From Hyphochytrium catenoides (taxonomy: Eukaryota > Sar > Hyphochytriomycetes > Hyphochytriales > Hyphochytriaceae): a DNA stretch of 21,884 nucleotides. A program made the position numbers and the translations under genes. Shown here piece by piece: positions 9,940 through 20,392 of the stretch. Below the pieces are notes generated by a model that had not been told where the DNA came from, searched no databases, and was given only the letters and a program-made list of their open reading frames with translations. How positions within the stretch are numbered: the stretch's first letter is position 1; each line of letters starts with the position of its first letter. The stretch is taken from the NCBI GenBank assembly GCA_900088475.1, contig FLMG01002560.1, positions 14,577-36,460 on the forward strand. Direction: 5' to 3'.

Positions 9940-10731
9940 AGCGACAGATCAGAGGAGAGGAAAGTGTTGAAGCGCTCCGCCCCCCATCTCCTCTTGGTTC
10001 CACACATTACCGAATAATTGTTTACCTTATTTGGCATTTAGCCATTCACATTGCATATAACGTACATGAAGGACGAATGAAACGGACCTAGGAGCAAACC
10101 GCTAACGGTAATCCCTAACAGCTTTCTAAGCAAACCATGTCCTCTCTGCTGGTCCTTCATCAGGGGTCATAAAGGTTATATTAGGAGGGGGCGAGCAACA
10201 ACAAAATCAAGTGAGTGCACCACGCGCGCCGGTAGTGGTGGGTTCATAATAAATGTACCACCTACAGAAGCATGATGATGACGTTTCCTTCCTTCCTCCC
10301 CAACCCCTTCTCTCTTCTCTCAATCGGCTGCTATCTGTGTCTTCCTCCGGCCGGGTATCGCCGCGCCGGGTAGCATGGACAGAAGAGGATGATGTCAGTT
10401 CGTCGGCGGCCTTCTTCTTATCATTATTAGGGTTATTCTTTCATTCGGCTGGGCATCATCATCACCATCGTCGTAGATCTGTCCTGATAGTTCACTGATC
10501 AAGTCCTTTTCTTTAATGATCACTCGAAAGTGAGGAGGCATAGGGGTAGCAGCCATCATCAAGACTGGGTCTTGGCATCCCTTACCCATCATTTGCATCA
10601 ACAATACACATCTAGCGTCGTCGTACTTTGTCTGCTGCAGCCGGCGCCTGCATAAGCATCAACCCATCATCATGATGATGCTCGTGAAGGATGTCTTTTT
10701 ATGCTTCGTGCCCAACTTTCCACTGCGGCAT

Positions 10732-10850
10732 TGTTATACGTATATCTCCTCAGACGGCTGCTAACCAGCTGAGTGCGCAGTGGACCCGACCGGTGTATGG
10801 GATGTGACCTCTTCTCTTTGAGAGCCGTCTGAGGAGATATACATATAACA
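10732..10850. mobile_element. 119-bp MITE-like foldback element with 28-bp terminal inverted repeats
   Basis: Arms 10732-10759 and 10823-10850 are inverted repeats of 28 bp with one mismatch (outer end TGTTATA, inner part including CTCCTCAGACGGCT). They enclose a 63-nt interior without coding capacity. The element is flanked directly by GGCAT on both sides (10727-10731 and 10851-10855), the expected form of a 5-bp target-site duplication. Size, structure and flanks fit a non-autonomous DNA transposon (MITE). The alternative is a hairpin RNA precursor: the one mismatch would be a G-U pair in RNA. Other genome copies would decide. Confidence 0.7.
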
Positions 10851-12288
10851 GGCATGCTGACAGCCTATAAAAACAGGAAAAAGTGGTGAGGAGCTGTAAG
10901 GCGCTAACACAATAGGGGTTGGAGACAAGAAAGACGGAGTGATGCGCAGTGCGTGCGGCTGCTCTGACGTGTTGTCTTAGAAACAAATGCCGTGACCGAC
11001 GAGAAGGCTGTCATGCTGATATTAGAGGAGTAGGGGTTAGAAGTAATAAATAGAACCTTTGAGCTCCTCTGGTCCCGGGTATGATTTTGATGTCGTCAAT
11101 AACAACGGAGTGGGAACTGAGTTAGCTGATAAGTCTTCGTCGTTTAAGCTTCTTGCCGGTCAGCGCCGACAACGCGAGGAGGAAGAAGACTGTTTAACTA
11201 GAGGGATTCTGAGGAGTCTTCTTCTCTTTTTTGATCGCAATCGAACTGTGTTGCTATAGAACTAGAAAGGATAAATTAGCTTCGGAGACTAGAGAGAGGA
11301 AGCGGAAGCACTATAACTTCGTCGAGACTGCTGTACGCATACATCAAGTTGACTAAGCTGTCCCTTCTCAAACCTGTAGAACTATGTCTTGGCGGCCAAA
11401 GTGCCATGACGGCTGCGGTTAGAACTATCGTACAGAGCGTTGAGTGTCGTCTGCCTGATGGAACCTCCAAGAAATACTAGAGGTCGTCGGCTAGAAGATG
11501 CTCGATAGAATTCCTAGGACAACAGCGCTCATCTGATTGCTGGGCAGACGTCGTCGAACTGCAAAGAACTAAGAAGTATAACTCTTTCCTAGCAGTAGCC
11601 GCAGATGTAGTTCTATTGAGCAGCAGACCAACTCCGCCAAGTAGTTCACCGCTTGCTTGCGAATGGCCGTCGTTCCCTGGTCCTATTTGTGAATACTGTT
11701 ATTATGATAGTAGTTCTTCTAACTTATAAATGCGGTATCCTTTTCGCCTGTAGAACTACCAGGGCCATTCGACCCCAATGAGTGATGAGGGTCGCTTGGG
11801 TCTCAATCTCTCAGGGATGAACTGACTCCTTCGAACTCATCATGATGGCGCCCATGTGTAGCCCTTCTTCGGATGTCCTCATAGCTTTTGCTCCTAGTCC
11901 ATTGTGTTCTTTGTACATGGCTTCTTCTCCTCCTCCCCTCCATAGTACCGGTGATAGCTTCCAGACCGCTCCCCTCCCATTCCTCAATTCTTTGACAGCT
12001 GTAGTACTCCAGACGAGCTTCGGAACCAGCAAAACCTCCAGTTGAGAAACCTAAGCAGGAGCAGGACTTATCAAGCTAATGGACCTCCAACCTCCTGCTA
12101 CACTAATAAAAATGCTAGTATGTTCATCATATAACGACAGCGGTAGTGGTGGCTTCTTGACAGTCCTGGTCTTCGTGCTGGGCTCCTCCTCCCTACTCGT
12201 ACCTGCAAGATAATTTCCAGATTACCAAGAGCCGAGCATATCCCTACGGCACACAACCACTAGTCTCAGCCATACACAACGGCTGGCG

Positions 12289-14364
12289 ATGCTGTTCATC
12301 ATGGTGAAGCTTCAAACCTCGTTTCTGCTAACTTTCTTTGCCTTTCATATGGTCAGTGCGGAGCTACACCCTGAAGAAGGTAGCAATACAAGGACGCTGT
12401 CGGACGTGCCATCTTCGCGCAATATTGGCAATGGGGTCACAAACAATGGCTCGCTGCCTGGAGCTCCACCATGCAGCCTGGTATTTTCCTATGGATTTCT
12501 GTTCTCCATCTGTCTCCTAACATCTCTCTACGGTTCTTTCTTCTTGAGATAGACAATAAACCAGCCCATCTCCAGCGAGGAGTTCAGTACAATTGCCAAT
12601 GACCCAAACTCTGCAACTAGAGAGAGGCAGATGGTCGAAGCAAGCAGAGTAATTAGCTACGAAGCTCGAAGCGGAATAAGCCCGACAATGGGTGGGGAGA
12701 AAGGCGCAGCTCTTAGGGAAAAGGAGTTCGCGGATCTCATGGTAGAAGTCACCCCCTGGGCCGAGAAGGCGATTCTAAAAGGCGCGACAGTAGGCCTTTT
12801 AAACGCATTGACAACGCGTCAACTGCGGGATTATCAGAAACTATCAACAGGCTTTTGGGGAAGTCCCACTTATGAGTCGAATGAACTTCACAGATGACCG
12901 CGTCTTCGCGAGACAGATGTTTACCTCATACCCGCACACACTCAAGAAAGTAACTGGACTTCCCTTCACACTTTCTGACGCCGACCTCTTGCCCTCCACT
13001 CTCACTGCCATTGGAGGTAGTCTGCAGGCCGCGCTGTCTCAAGGAAAAGTTTTCATAACTGACTTCACTCACATGAAGGACTTTGAAACTGCGAGAGGCA
13101 GGAAGAAGGAGTTCATGGGTCATCCTATTGCCGTCTTCGCGTGGTCGTCTCAAAGCTCCATCCTTATTCCATTAGCCATACAGATATTACCGCCTTCCGG
13201 TCTCATCTACACCTCTAAAGATACCGAGGGAGACTGGCTACTGGCAAAAATTTTCTTTAACAATGCGGCTAATCAAGAGACAGCGGTGAATCACTTCCTT
13301 ACATGTCACTTGGGCATAGAACCTCTCAAGGTCGCGGCCTACCGAAAGTTGGCGCCTAACCATCCGGTTCGGGCTCTCATAGAGTTTTATATGAGACTCA
13401 TTTTTGGGAACAGCGCGCTCGGCTTTCGGTCTCTCTTCGCACCTCATATCGGGGTGTTGGATAACTGGGGCACGCTGGGCGGTAGCGGCTCAGCGGCGCT
13501 CATGGAGGCCTCGTACCCATCCTGGACCTTTTGGCAGGACTCACATGAGAACCAGATCGCCTCCCGAGGACTTGACGAGCTCCTGCCACATTTTGACTAC
13601 TTCCAGGTAAGTCAGTAGTTTTATACTCAGATGTTGGCAGTTTGTAGCGTTTCTTCAATGTCGGGTTAAAGCCCACTACTGGCTTTATGGGCCCCTATGT
13701 CATTCTTTCTTACTTCCCTTTTCTCTGCGCTACTTTGTTAATGCTTTCGCTTATACAGGATGCGATGGCCACCAGCAAGGCAGTCAATACCTTCCTCTTG
13801 GACTTTTTAGGCCAATATTATTCGAGCGACAAAGAGGTCGCGGCCGATGCAGAGATTCAAGCATGGGCCGCCGACGCAGCAGATCCCGCTTACGGCAATG
13901 TCAAAGGTTTCCCTTCGAGACTAACGAATCTCAAGGATTTAGCGGCCGTTCTCACGCACGTGGTGCACCTCACAACCTCTAAGCATCACTCTATGAACGC
14001 CTACGCGTTGCATGCGCTTATCTCTACCATCCCTTTTCAGGCTCCAACTTTTTATAGGCCACCTCCAACCACCAAGGGTGTGAAGATGCGTGACATAATG
14101 CAGTGGCTACCCAAACCCACGGCCGCTGCCATACAAATGGATGTGACTTGGGCCTTCCGCCGTCCGATTAAGGAGAGTGACGGCTTCTATACAGCGCTAA
14201 GGCTGTCACCTCTCAATAATGCTAGGACCGCATGCATTGTCAGCAAGTTCCTTCATGCTTTAGATGATATATCTGACAAGATTGAGGCCAGAGCAAGAGC
14301 TCAGCCTATCATTCCTTACAACATCATCAGCCCGAAACGGATGCCTCACTACGTCTTCATTTAA
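12289..14364 (+). CDS. secreted lipoxygenase (catalytic domain only), apparent +1 frameshift or unusual short intron
   Basis: Dioxygenase that inserts O2 into polyunsaturated fatty acids. Exons are 12289-12480, 12553-13606 and 13759-14364; the first intron (72 nt) removes an in-frame TAG. The N-terminus, from either ATG 12289 or ATG 12301 (MVKLQTSFLLTFFAFHMVSA), is a clear signal peptide, so the enzyme is likely exported. Numbering assumes one skipped base (616 residues). Landmarks: MNFTDDRVFARQMF; WLLAKIFF; iron ligands His311 and His316 (HFLTCH, 13292-13309); EPLKVAAYRKLAPNHPV; RGLDELLP; EVAADAEIQAWA; His491 and Asn495 (HHSMN, 13984-13998); and a C-terminal Ile. All five ligands are present. 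HX4H spacing fits iron lipoxygenases rather than fungal Mn enzymes (HX3H). Gly354 sits at the Coffa position. No PLAT domain is seen, as in short bacterial/fungal types. The reading frame shifts between about 12790 and 12860, so the gene is either a recent pseudogene, affected by a sequencing error, or carries a 61-nt intron (12790-12850). Confidence 0.9.
12481..12552 (+). other. 72-nt intron 1 of the lipoxygenase gene
   Basis: Begins CTG|GTATTT and ends GAGATAG|ACA. Its length is a multiple of three and it carries the only in-frame stop between the signal-peptide exon and the catalytic-domain exon (the TAG is the acceptor itself). It would encode a hydrophobic stretch if read through. It lacks the CT microsatellites of the Dim1 and L46 introns. 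Confidence 0.75.
13607..13758 (+). other. 152-nt intron of the lipoxygenase gene
   Basis: Donor CAG|GTAAGT and acceptor TTATACAG|GAT. Joining gives DYFQ-DAMATSK, matching the conserved stretch after RGLDELLP in lipoxygenases. It contains a small perfect hairpin (AAAGCC, 7-nt loop, GGCTTT) near 13668-13686. Confidence 0.88.
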
Positions 14365-15410
14365 AAAAAAAGCTAATAACAAACAGCACTGGACGCTAGA
14401 GAAGAAAGAGGACAGAACATGGTTCGGAGTTACCGGGTTCTTCTACCTCTAAAGCTATTGACGGTAGAATCGTTCAATTGCTTCTTCTATTCAGCGAAAG
14501 GATGATACTCCTCCCAACAGCAGTCATCTGACAAAGGTTTGCCAATGCCTCATCAGTTTGCTTTTGTTATCCTTTTCCTTATATCGACATAATATGATGC
14601 AGATTTCTTCATATAGCGGAGCGGTATTCTCCTTCATCAGCAGTTGGACGTTTATCTTGTTAGCCTGGTCCAGCGTGCCTATGCCTTATCTTCTTCTCCC
14701 CATATTCCTATCATTATTGTGCTGACGAAAATTATCTAGTAGAGTATTCCTTTACTACCAATAGCTACATGGTACCGTAGTGGTAGGGAGAGAGTTGAGG
14801 GGCCAAGATCACTTTTTGCAGCTCTTACCCCTTCTCTTTTTTGTTCTTCATCTTTGGATGAGCAGCATTTGCTAGTTCAAATCTCCATCTTCAGTCTCTT
14901 TGCTGTCTCTTCTCTACTTATCTTATGTCTTTCTTTCTCTCTCTCTCTTTTTCTCCTGCAAACCCTAAATCCACATGCCAAAGTTTGTAAGGTCATCTCA
15001 ATCTACTCAACGGCGTCAGTTGTCCTCTTCTCTGATACGCATTCTCCTCATTCCTGTGGCAAGGTGCGTGTCTCTATTGCGCAGCGCCAGATCTCTTTCT
15101 CTACGGATTCTCCACTTTCCTCCTAGTCTCTCACCCCCAACAAGCAGTGTTAACATTTCTTTCTCTTCTGTACGCCTTCACAACACTTTATGTCCATTGA
15201 TTATTGCGCGCCATATAAGCGAGCAGAGCTTTTGATGTCTTGCCCGGGGCCGTTATTCCCGCTGTTAATCGTGAGTCCAATCATCAGTTGGTGGTTCCCT
15301 TCACTTTTGGAGTTTTATCAGGCTTACCAGTCTATATTAATTGATGGATAACTTCTCTCCCTTTTCCGGAAAGACATCGCTCAGGAAGTAGGTCGTGCTC
15401 TCTGACTATC

Positions 15411-15592
15411 CAGACTACTCTTCTATAATTTTCTCCATTCTTCTCCCACCGCCGCTTCCAGCGGCAATTCTCTCCTCTGCTCCTCCTCCTTCTTCTTCCC
15501 CTCGTCAACCCAGGAAAGAAAGATGATAACGATAACTCCTTTTATTTTGGTAAGTTAAGGGAGATAATGATGAGAGAGACGGGGAGAGACAC
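15411..15592 (+). repeat. dispersed repeat, copy A
   Basis: Shares an ordered series of words with 20393-20540: TTCTCCA, TTCTCCC, CCGCCG, CGCTTCC, then AACGATAACTCCTTTT, AAGTTAA, AGGGAGA, ATGAGAGAGAC and GGGGAGAGAC. Same orientation, diverged by substitutions and small indels. This copy carries an extra stretch of about 30 nt (CT/TCC-rich) in the middle. No coding capacity; possibly a fragment of an old transposable element. Confidence 0.65.
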
Positions 15593-17776
15593 CACCAACG
15601 CTTTGATACCTTACTACTTCTCCAAATTAGTTCCGTTGAACTCTGTTTAGTGGACCAGCGAGAAATTAGAACCTTTTTCCCCTCTCTCTGTCTCTCTTTC
15701 TCCCTCTTTTTCTCTCTCTTTATTCCCTTCCGACTTTCTATATGCTTGCTCACCTCCTATCAGCCCTCCTGTCCAGGTGATGCATCATCTATCTTGAGAT
15801 CCAGCACAAGAAGAGAAAAATATAAGTAGAAAACAGCTCTTAACTCCGTCTTCATCGCTATACCTGACTTTTGAGACAAAACGTGACGCAGCAACGCGCC
15901 GTCAGACTGGATCTGCACCAAGGATGGATTAGTAGGCATGGGATTTATTAAGGCTATCTAGTTGCACAGAAGAAAGCTCTGCGGCAGAGTTCTAGTAGAC
16001 TGAAGTGGCAAAGGGAACACCAAGCCTAGAAAGCACTACCATAGAGCACAAAGCGCGTAAGAAGTAGAAGAATCGCTTGATTGACAGTGTTGCTCCTCTG
16101 AGATGAAAAGAGTTATCTGATCGAAGTTAAAGCTGTTAGAAGAAGCTTGTGCTCACTCCTGTGCTCTTTCAATCACTTCGTGTGACGAACTCACCTAAAA
16201 GCCACTCTTCAGTTCCTAGAGCAGCGTCTATGACCTATCTTTGTCTTTCAGGTACTGTTGTACTGCTCCAGCGGGTTCCCATTACCCTGCATGATGTCAT
16301 CATTTTATCTGCCCATTACTAAGCAGACATTGACCCTGCCTTCCCATCATAGAGCTCTAGGATACAAAGACCTTTTTTTATCTGGATCACCCAGCAGCGA
16401 AATCTGCCTTGCAGCTAGCGGTCGTTCGTACAATCTCTAGTGCTGAATACTTAGTTATAGGATAGGAACTGACTGGCGACTGTATGAGACACAGCGCTCA
16501 ACACTGAGCGAGGGGCAGCCTTCGCCTTAGTTAACCGCAGGATAAGTAAGGCCGGCACTCGACGGTTCGTGAGTGGCTGCCAGAAAGGAGCCTTCTTCTC
16601 ATCTCATGGTCTCTTCGCTTTTCCTGTGCTGCTCGTGATAGTAGTCTTACTCAAAAACTATTCTCTCTTCCGTTTACACTTCATCTTCATCTCTCTTCAT
16701 CTTCTACTCAGATGGATTGCCCTTGCTGTCAGAAAACTTTCTAATTATTACTATATTAACATTATTCTCTGAATAAACATTGCGTTGAGCTTGGTCCAAC
16801 TCTCTGCTCATCTTCCAATCTTCATCGCCGCCATTCACGTTCTTCTTCTGATGACTAGCGTTATCAAGAGGTGCGTGGGACAAGAAGTCGATAGAGCAAG
16901 AGAAACAGAGCAGACAATAAAGCGGAATTCAACAAACAAAGAAGGGTCCTCTGCAAGCAGAAGAAGAGGAGAGGCGGAAGGGAAGGAAAGCGGCGGTGGC
17001 GACTAGTAGTAAAGATAAAGACTGAGGGAATCATAGGCAGGGGTTGCCAATTAACACGGCGAAAGAAGTAGCTCTTCCGCTGGTATGGGCTGATACTATG
17101 CTCACAGTATCTTGATTGGCAGGACAGTAGCTCGTGGTCGTAGCTGCCCTTCGTCCCATGATGTTATTACTCTCTTACAGCATTTCCTGTGCTCTTCTTT
17201 CTGAATACCGCTGTTTTCGGTGCAGAAGAAGGTGACATGTTCGGGACAACACCTACCGGTATTTATTTTTATGCTGCCGCATCCTTTCCCTTCTACCTCG
17301 TATATTTGTTCCTGCTTCTCATTCCAAGCTCACGACCGGCGGTCTCTCTGTTATTACTCGGTAACCAATGGAGCCGAAGGAAAATGTAAGAGGCAAAAAT
17401 TTGTGAGGTCTGTCTATGCCAGGCCGCATTAACCCCAAGAAGGGAGGACTCTTTAGCTTATTAGGGCAAAGCCATAGCATCAGAGGAAGGTAAGGAACGA
17501 AAGGACCAAAGCAGGAGCAGAGACAGCTCCAGCAGGAATCCTCCAACAAGAAGCACCACACAGTCAGATTAATGGCTAAAGGAACCTTCTCCTCTACAGA
17601 TGGCGTGGGGCAGCGGAGGAGGGCGAATGGAGACCCGATAATCTACCAAAACCCAATGGTCTTTGCACTGGATCCCACCTTCTTCTTCTGCCCGTCCGCT
17701 GATGGAAGGAATCGTATGCGACTTTGTACTGAATCTGCCGTTTTCTGTCTCTCGGGTCGATGGAGATTTTTCTACA

Positions 17777-17990
17777 GCGTTTGGATGCAGCTATAGATCT
17801 ATGAGGATGGAGGGTCACTATATGATAACCAAACCAAGTGATAACTGATAGCTGACTAACATGGTGAAGTGTTGTGCTGTTGTGCTTGGATGCTTTGTGC
17901 TTGGATGCTTTGTGCTTGGTGCTCGCATTGCGTTTGGATGCAGCTATAGATCTATGCGTTTGTTTGGATGCAGCTATCCTAGCTCTATGC
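17777..17990 (+). repeat. 27-bp direct repeats and 15-bp tandem units upstream of the zinc-finger gene
   Basis: GCGTTTGGATGCAGCTATAG plus the 7 following bases occurs identically at 17777-17803 and 17930-17956. A third, diverged copy (TGTTTGGATGCAGCTAT...) lies at 17961-17990. Between the first two is a short tandem array of TGTGCTTGGATGCTT-type units at about 17877-17920. The cluster ends about 80 nt before the zinc-finger ATG. Confidence 0.85.
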
Positions 17991-18073
17991 CATTGTGCTT
18001 CGATATATGGAAAAGCTGCGCGTGAATTCACTCTACATTCTTGCCTTGTATCACGGGCGGACTTGCAACGCCG

Positions 18074-18682
18074 ATGCCGCCGAAGTGTGCGGTTCCTGAC
18101 TGTCAACGCCAGCGCCGGGGGAAGAAAGACAAGTGCTATCGTCATTTGTCTCTCGCGGGTGTGAAGATGCCCCAGAAACGGAAAATTTGTCAGGTGGATG
18201 GATGCAGCAAACGTCAGGTATCGACATTGACCCGTTGCTGCCTGAGGCATAGTAACGATCTTCCAGACCGGGGCGGGTTGGTATTGAAGCGCTGTGACGT
18301 GGAGGGTTGTACGACTTTGCGAAGATCAAAGTCAACTAAATGCGTTGAACATGCTAAGGCCGCTGGTGATGGGCCAATACTATGTCTGCTTGACGGTTGT
18401 GACAAGGCACGCAGGGGAAAGAATGGCCTTTGCTACCGCCACCGTCACGTCCGTGTGCCGGCTGCCGTAATTGAGCTGCATCAAGCGGTGGAACGAGACA
18501 CAGAAGGTGCTGACCAGGAACCAGAATCGTCAGAACCAGAAGCTGTACCCCAAGAGACCAACCCGACTCCTTCTGAAAGAGGCAATACTAATGGCGTGTC
18601 TGGCAGCATGCCTTGTCTACCAGATGCCGTCCTTCACTTACTATCTCTCGCTAGTGGCCGGTTGCACAATCCTAAGAGTTAG
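18074..18682 (+). CDS. Cys/His zinc-finger repeat protein (four C-x4-C-x10-C-x2-H units)
   Basis: Intronless frame of 202 residues from ATG 18074, the first ATG in the frame and two codons before the first zinc ligand region. Four repeats have the form C-x4-C-x10-C-x2-H: C5/C10/C21/H24, C39/C44/C55 or C56/H59, C74/C79/C90/H93 and C104/C109/C120/H123. The second unit has an extra Cys, so its spacing is x11 or the last gap is x3. Between ligands the units are basic (QRQRRGKKDK, DKARRGKNGL) with a Val-Asp/Glu-Gly-Cys core. The C-terminal 75 residues are acidic and Pro/Ser-rich, without recognisable domain. This pattern resembles proteins labelled WRKY19-like zinc finger in stramenopiles and, more distantly, EsV-1-7 repeats. 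The role is unknown; nucleic-acid or protein binding is plausible. An upstream exon cannot be excluded. Confidence 0.82.
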   Translation: MPPKCAVPDCQRQRRGKKDKCYRHLSLAGVKMPQKRKICQVDGCSKRQVSTLTRCCLRHSNDLPDRGGLVLKRCDVEGCTTLRRSKSTKCVEHAKAAGDGPILCLLDGCDKARRGKNGLCYRHRHVRVPAAVIELHQAVERDTEGADQEPESSEPEAVPQETNPTPSERGNTNGVSGSMPCLPDAVLHLLSLASGRLHNPKS

Positions 18683-18811
18683 CCACCCTTGGCTGATTCA
18701 ACCTGTTGCATTGCCGTTCCTATTTGTACTGAGGCGGTTCCTTTCCCACTCTATTTTTGTGGGTCAAGAAGCCGCTTGGCGTTTATTTGCTGTGCTGTTA
18801 CGGGAGGACAG

Positions 18812-18925
18812 GATAGGAGAGAGAATGAGAGGGAGAGCAAGATGAGGGGATAGGGGAGAGGGAGAGCAAGAAGAGCGGATAGGCGAGAGAGACAGCAGAG
18901 ATAGAGGAGAGGGGGAGAAGAGAGA
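18812..18925 (+). repeat. purine-rich imperfect tandem repeat (about 30-37 bp units)
   Basis: Units begin GATAGG (18812, 18849 and 18878) and share GAGAGGGAGAGCAAGA in the first two. The third is more diverged. The composition is almost entirely A and G. Confidence 0.7.
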
Positions 18926-20392
18926 CTGCAGATAGTAAGATTCACCCTGAGGAGAGTAAATCCTCCTTCTCCGCAGTGGATTATTAGCAGCGTTGTTGAC
19001 GAGAACAATCCGAGGGGCACCCCTTGGGGACTTCAGAAGACGACGACTCTCATCCATCTGCAGAAGAAGGCCTTAGGGAAAAATGAGGGAGTGAATAAAG
19101 AGTTTGAGCACTGATGATGAGCTGACAAAATAGGTTCTGTGCTTTATTATCGATCGAAGAAGATCCTCTCTGCCTTACGATATCTTGAACAAGAAGAGGG
19201 AAAGGAAGTGGAGTTTTTTGGCTACTTGTCCTCTATATAGTATGACAGGCAATGCCGAGTGGTGATGATGTTCGTTCGTAGCAGAAACCGAAAGCGAAAG
19301 AACAATTCAAGAAGAGAGAGAAATTGACGATGTACTGTCCTCTCCTTCTCTCACTCGCTCTCTCTCTCTTTCTCTTTTCTTTTGCTCCTTTCCCTTAAGA
19401 AATACCGCACCTTTCTCCCCTTCATCTTGGCCCCAGTCTATTGACGCTTGGCACGTTGACCTTTTTCGGAGTGACAGAGAAAGACGTCGAAGCGAGAGAG
19501 AGAATGCAACGGTAGACGGAAAAACATTGGAGCTAAAGGCCCTGTGTCCCCGTTTGTTATCCGAGCCAGGCGCATACATGCTTCATGCGTCAACTTCCGC
19601 TGCTTCTGCTCGCCAGTCCCTCTCTACTTTCTCCTTGGCAGAGTGAAAGAACTGAGGAATGAAGGAAGAGAAGAAGCCAACAAGCAGGAGGAGAGGGAGG
19701 AGGAAGAGAGGAAGATGGAGGTGAAGGGATAGACATAGTGAGAACGTGACGGGAATATGGAGGCAGATAGACGGGAGACAATGAACCTTTGTACCATAAT
19801 AGAGGGGAGAGGTATCCGCAGATCCTAGTGCATATTCCTTTTTGAAAAGTAAAGACAGATGCTATCTTCATTGAAGAAAGCAAAGGACCATATCACATGT
19901 AAGAAGAAAGTGAGCAGGGCTATCTAAGTCCTCGCTTCAGTGTGTCGGCTCCCTAGCCCCGGCAAAGCTTCGCAGTTGAGAATATGTGGACGTGATCATC
20001 AGGACTCTCTTTTACAACGAAGCTTACCGCCAAGTCATCTCTACTGAACAGGCCGCCATCCGTTGAACGAAATCTATGAAGAAATGGGAGAAGAAAGATG
20101 TAACTTTATCGAGAAAAAGGGAAGCCAAGGCGACAGAGATAGGATGCCTTTTTGCTGGGCTCCTCCTTCTTCTCCTATTCAGCTGCTCGTAGTAGGGCGG
20201 GCTCCAAGAGATAAGTGTGGCAGCTCCTCGTAACTCAGACTAATATAGTCGAGCGTCCAGCGAGGTGCACATATATAACATCCTTCTTCCCTCTTACAAA
20301 CAGTCTTCTGAGAGAAGGTAAGACTTGCTGCAACATCCTCATATACTAGTAGAGCGAGTACATAGCACAGAAAGTGGAGGTGCTAACTCACC

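Larger units (their letters stand above)
9587..12288. other. 2.7 kb gene-poor region with a GA tract and a MITE-like element
   Basis: No open frame here is both long and recognisable. The contents I can support are a GA microsatellite (9896-9938) about 310 bp upstream of the coiled-coil gene start, and a short inverted-repeat element (10732-10850). The words TAGAACTA and its complement TAGTTCTA, or near matches, recur between about 11250 and 11760, too degenerate to define a repeat. The 3' part must contain the lipoxygenase promoter. Confidence 0.5.
14365..18073. other. 3.7 kb region without a supportable gene
   Basis: Open frames up to 96 codons occur, but none shows recognisable motifs or joins into a coherent exon chain. 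Several read as hydrophobic stretches (around 16569-16772 and 17189-17389) in AT/CT-rich sequence. Supported contents are one copy of a dispersed repeat (15411-15592), short CT runs near 14930-14950 and 15680-15720, and a cluster of 27-30 bp repeats (17777-17990). Seven A residues follow the lipoxygenase stop codon. Confidence 0.5.

Noticed and set aside
10395-10604. Minus-strand frame containing PPHFRVIIKEKDLISELSG and an acidic Asp run
   Set aside because: It looks faintly protein-like, but there is no flanking exon with matching phase, no recognised family, and the acidic run comes from a CAT/ATC simple repeat.
11250-11770. Recurring TAGAACTA / TAGTTCTA words as a regulatory or recombination array
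   Set aside because: Copies are irregularly spaced, on both strands and often with mismatches; I cannot distinguish them from chance without counting.
14362-14371. A-run directly at the lipoxygenase stop codon as a sign of a retrocopy
   Set aside because: The gene has introns, so it is not a processed copy; a run of nine A is within chance.
16569-17389. Hydrophobic open frames that could be small membrane proteins
   Set aside because: They are short, lie in T-rich sequence that yields Phe/Leu/Ile by composition, and have no partner exon or recognisable motif.
17594-18250. 218-codon minus-strand frame
   Set aside because: It overlaps the zinc-finger gene antisense, contains KHKASKH-type repeats derived from the short tandem units, and shows no family resemblance.
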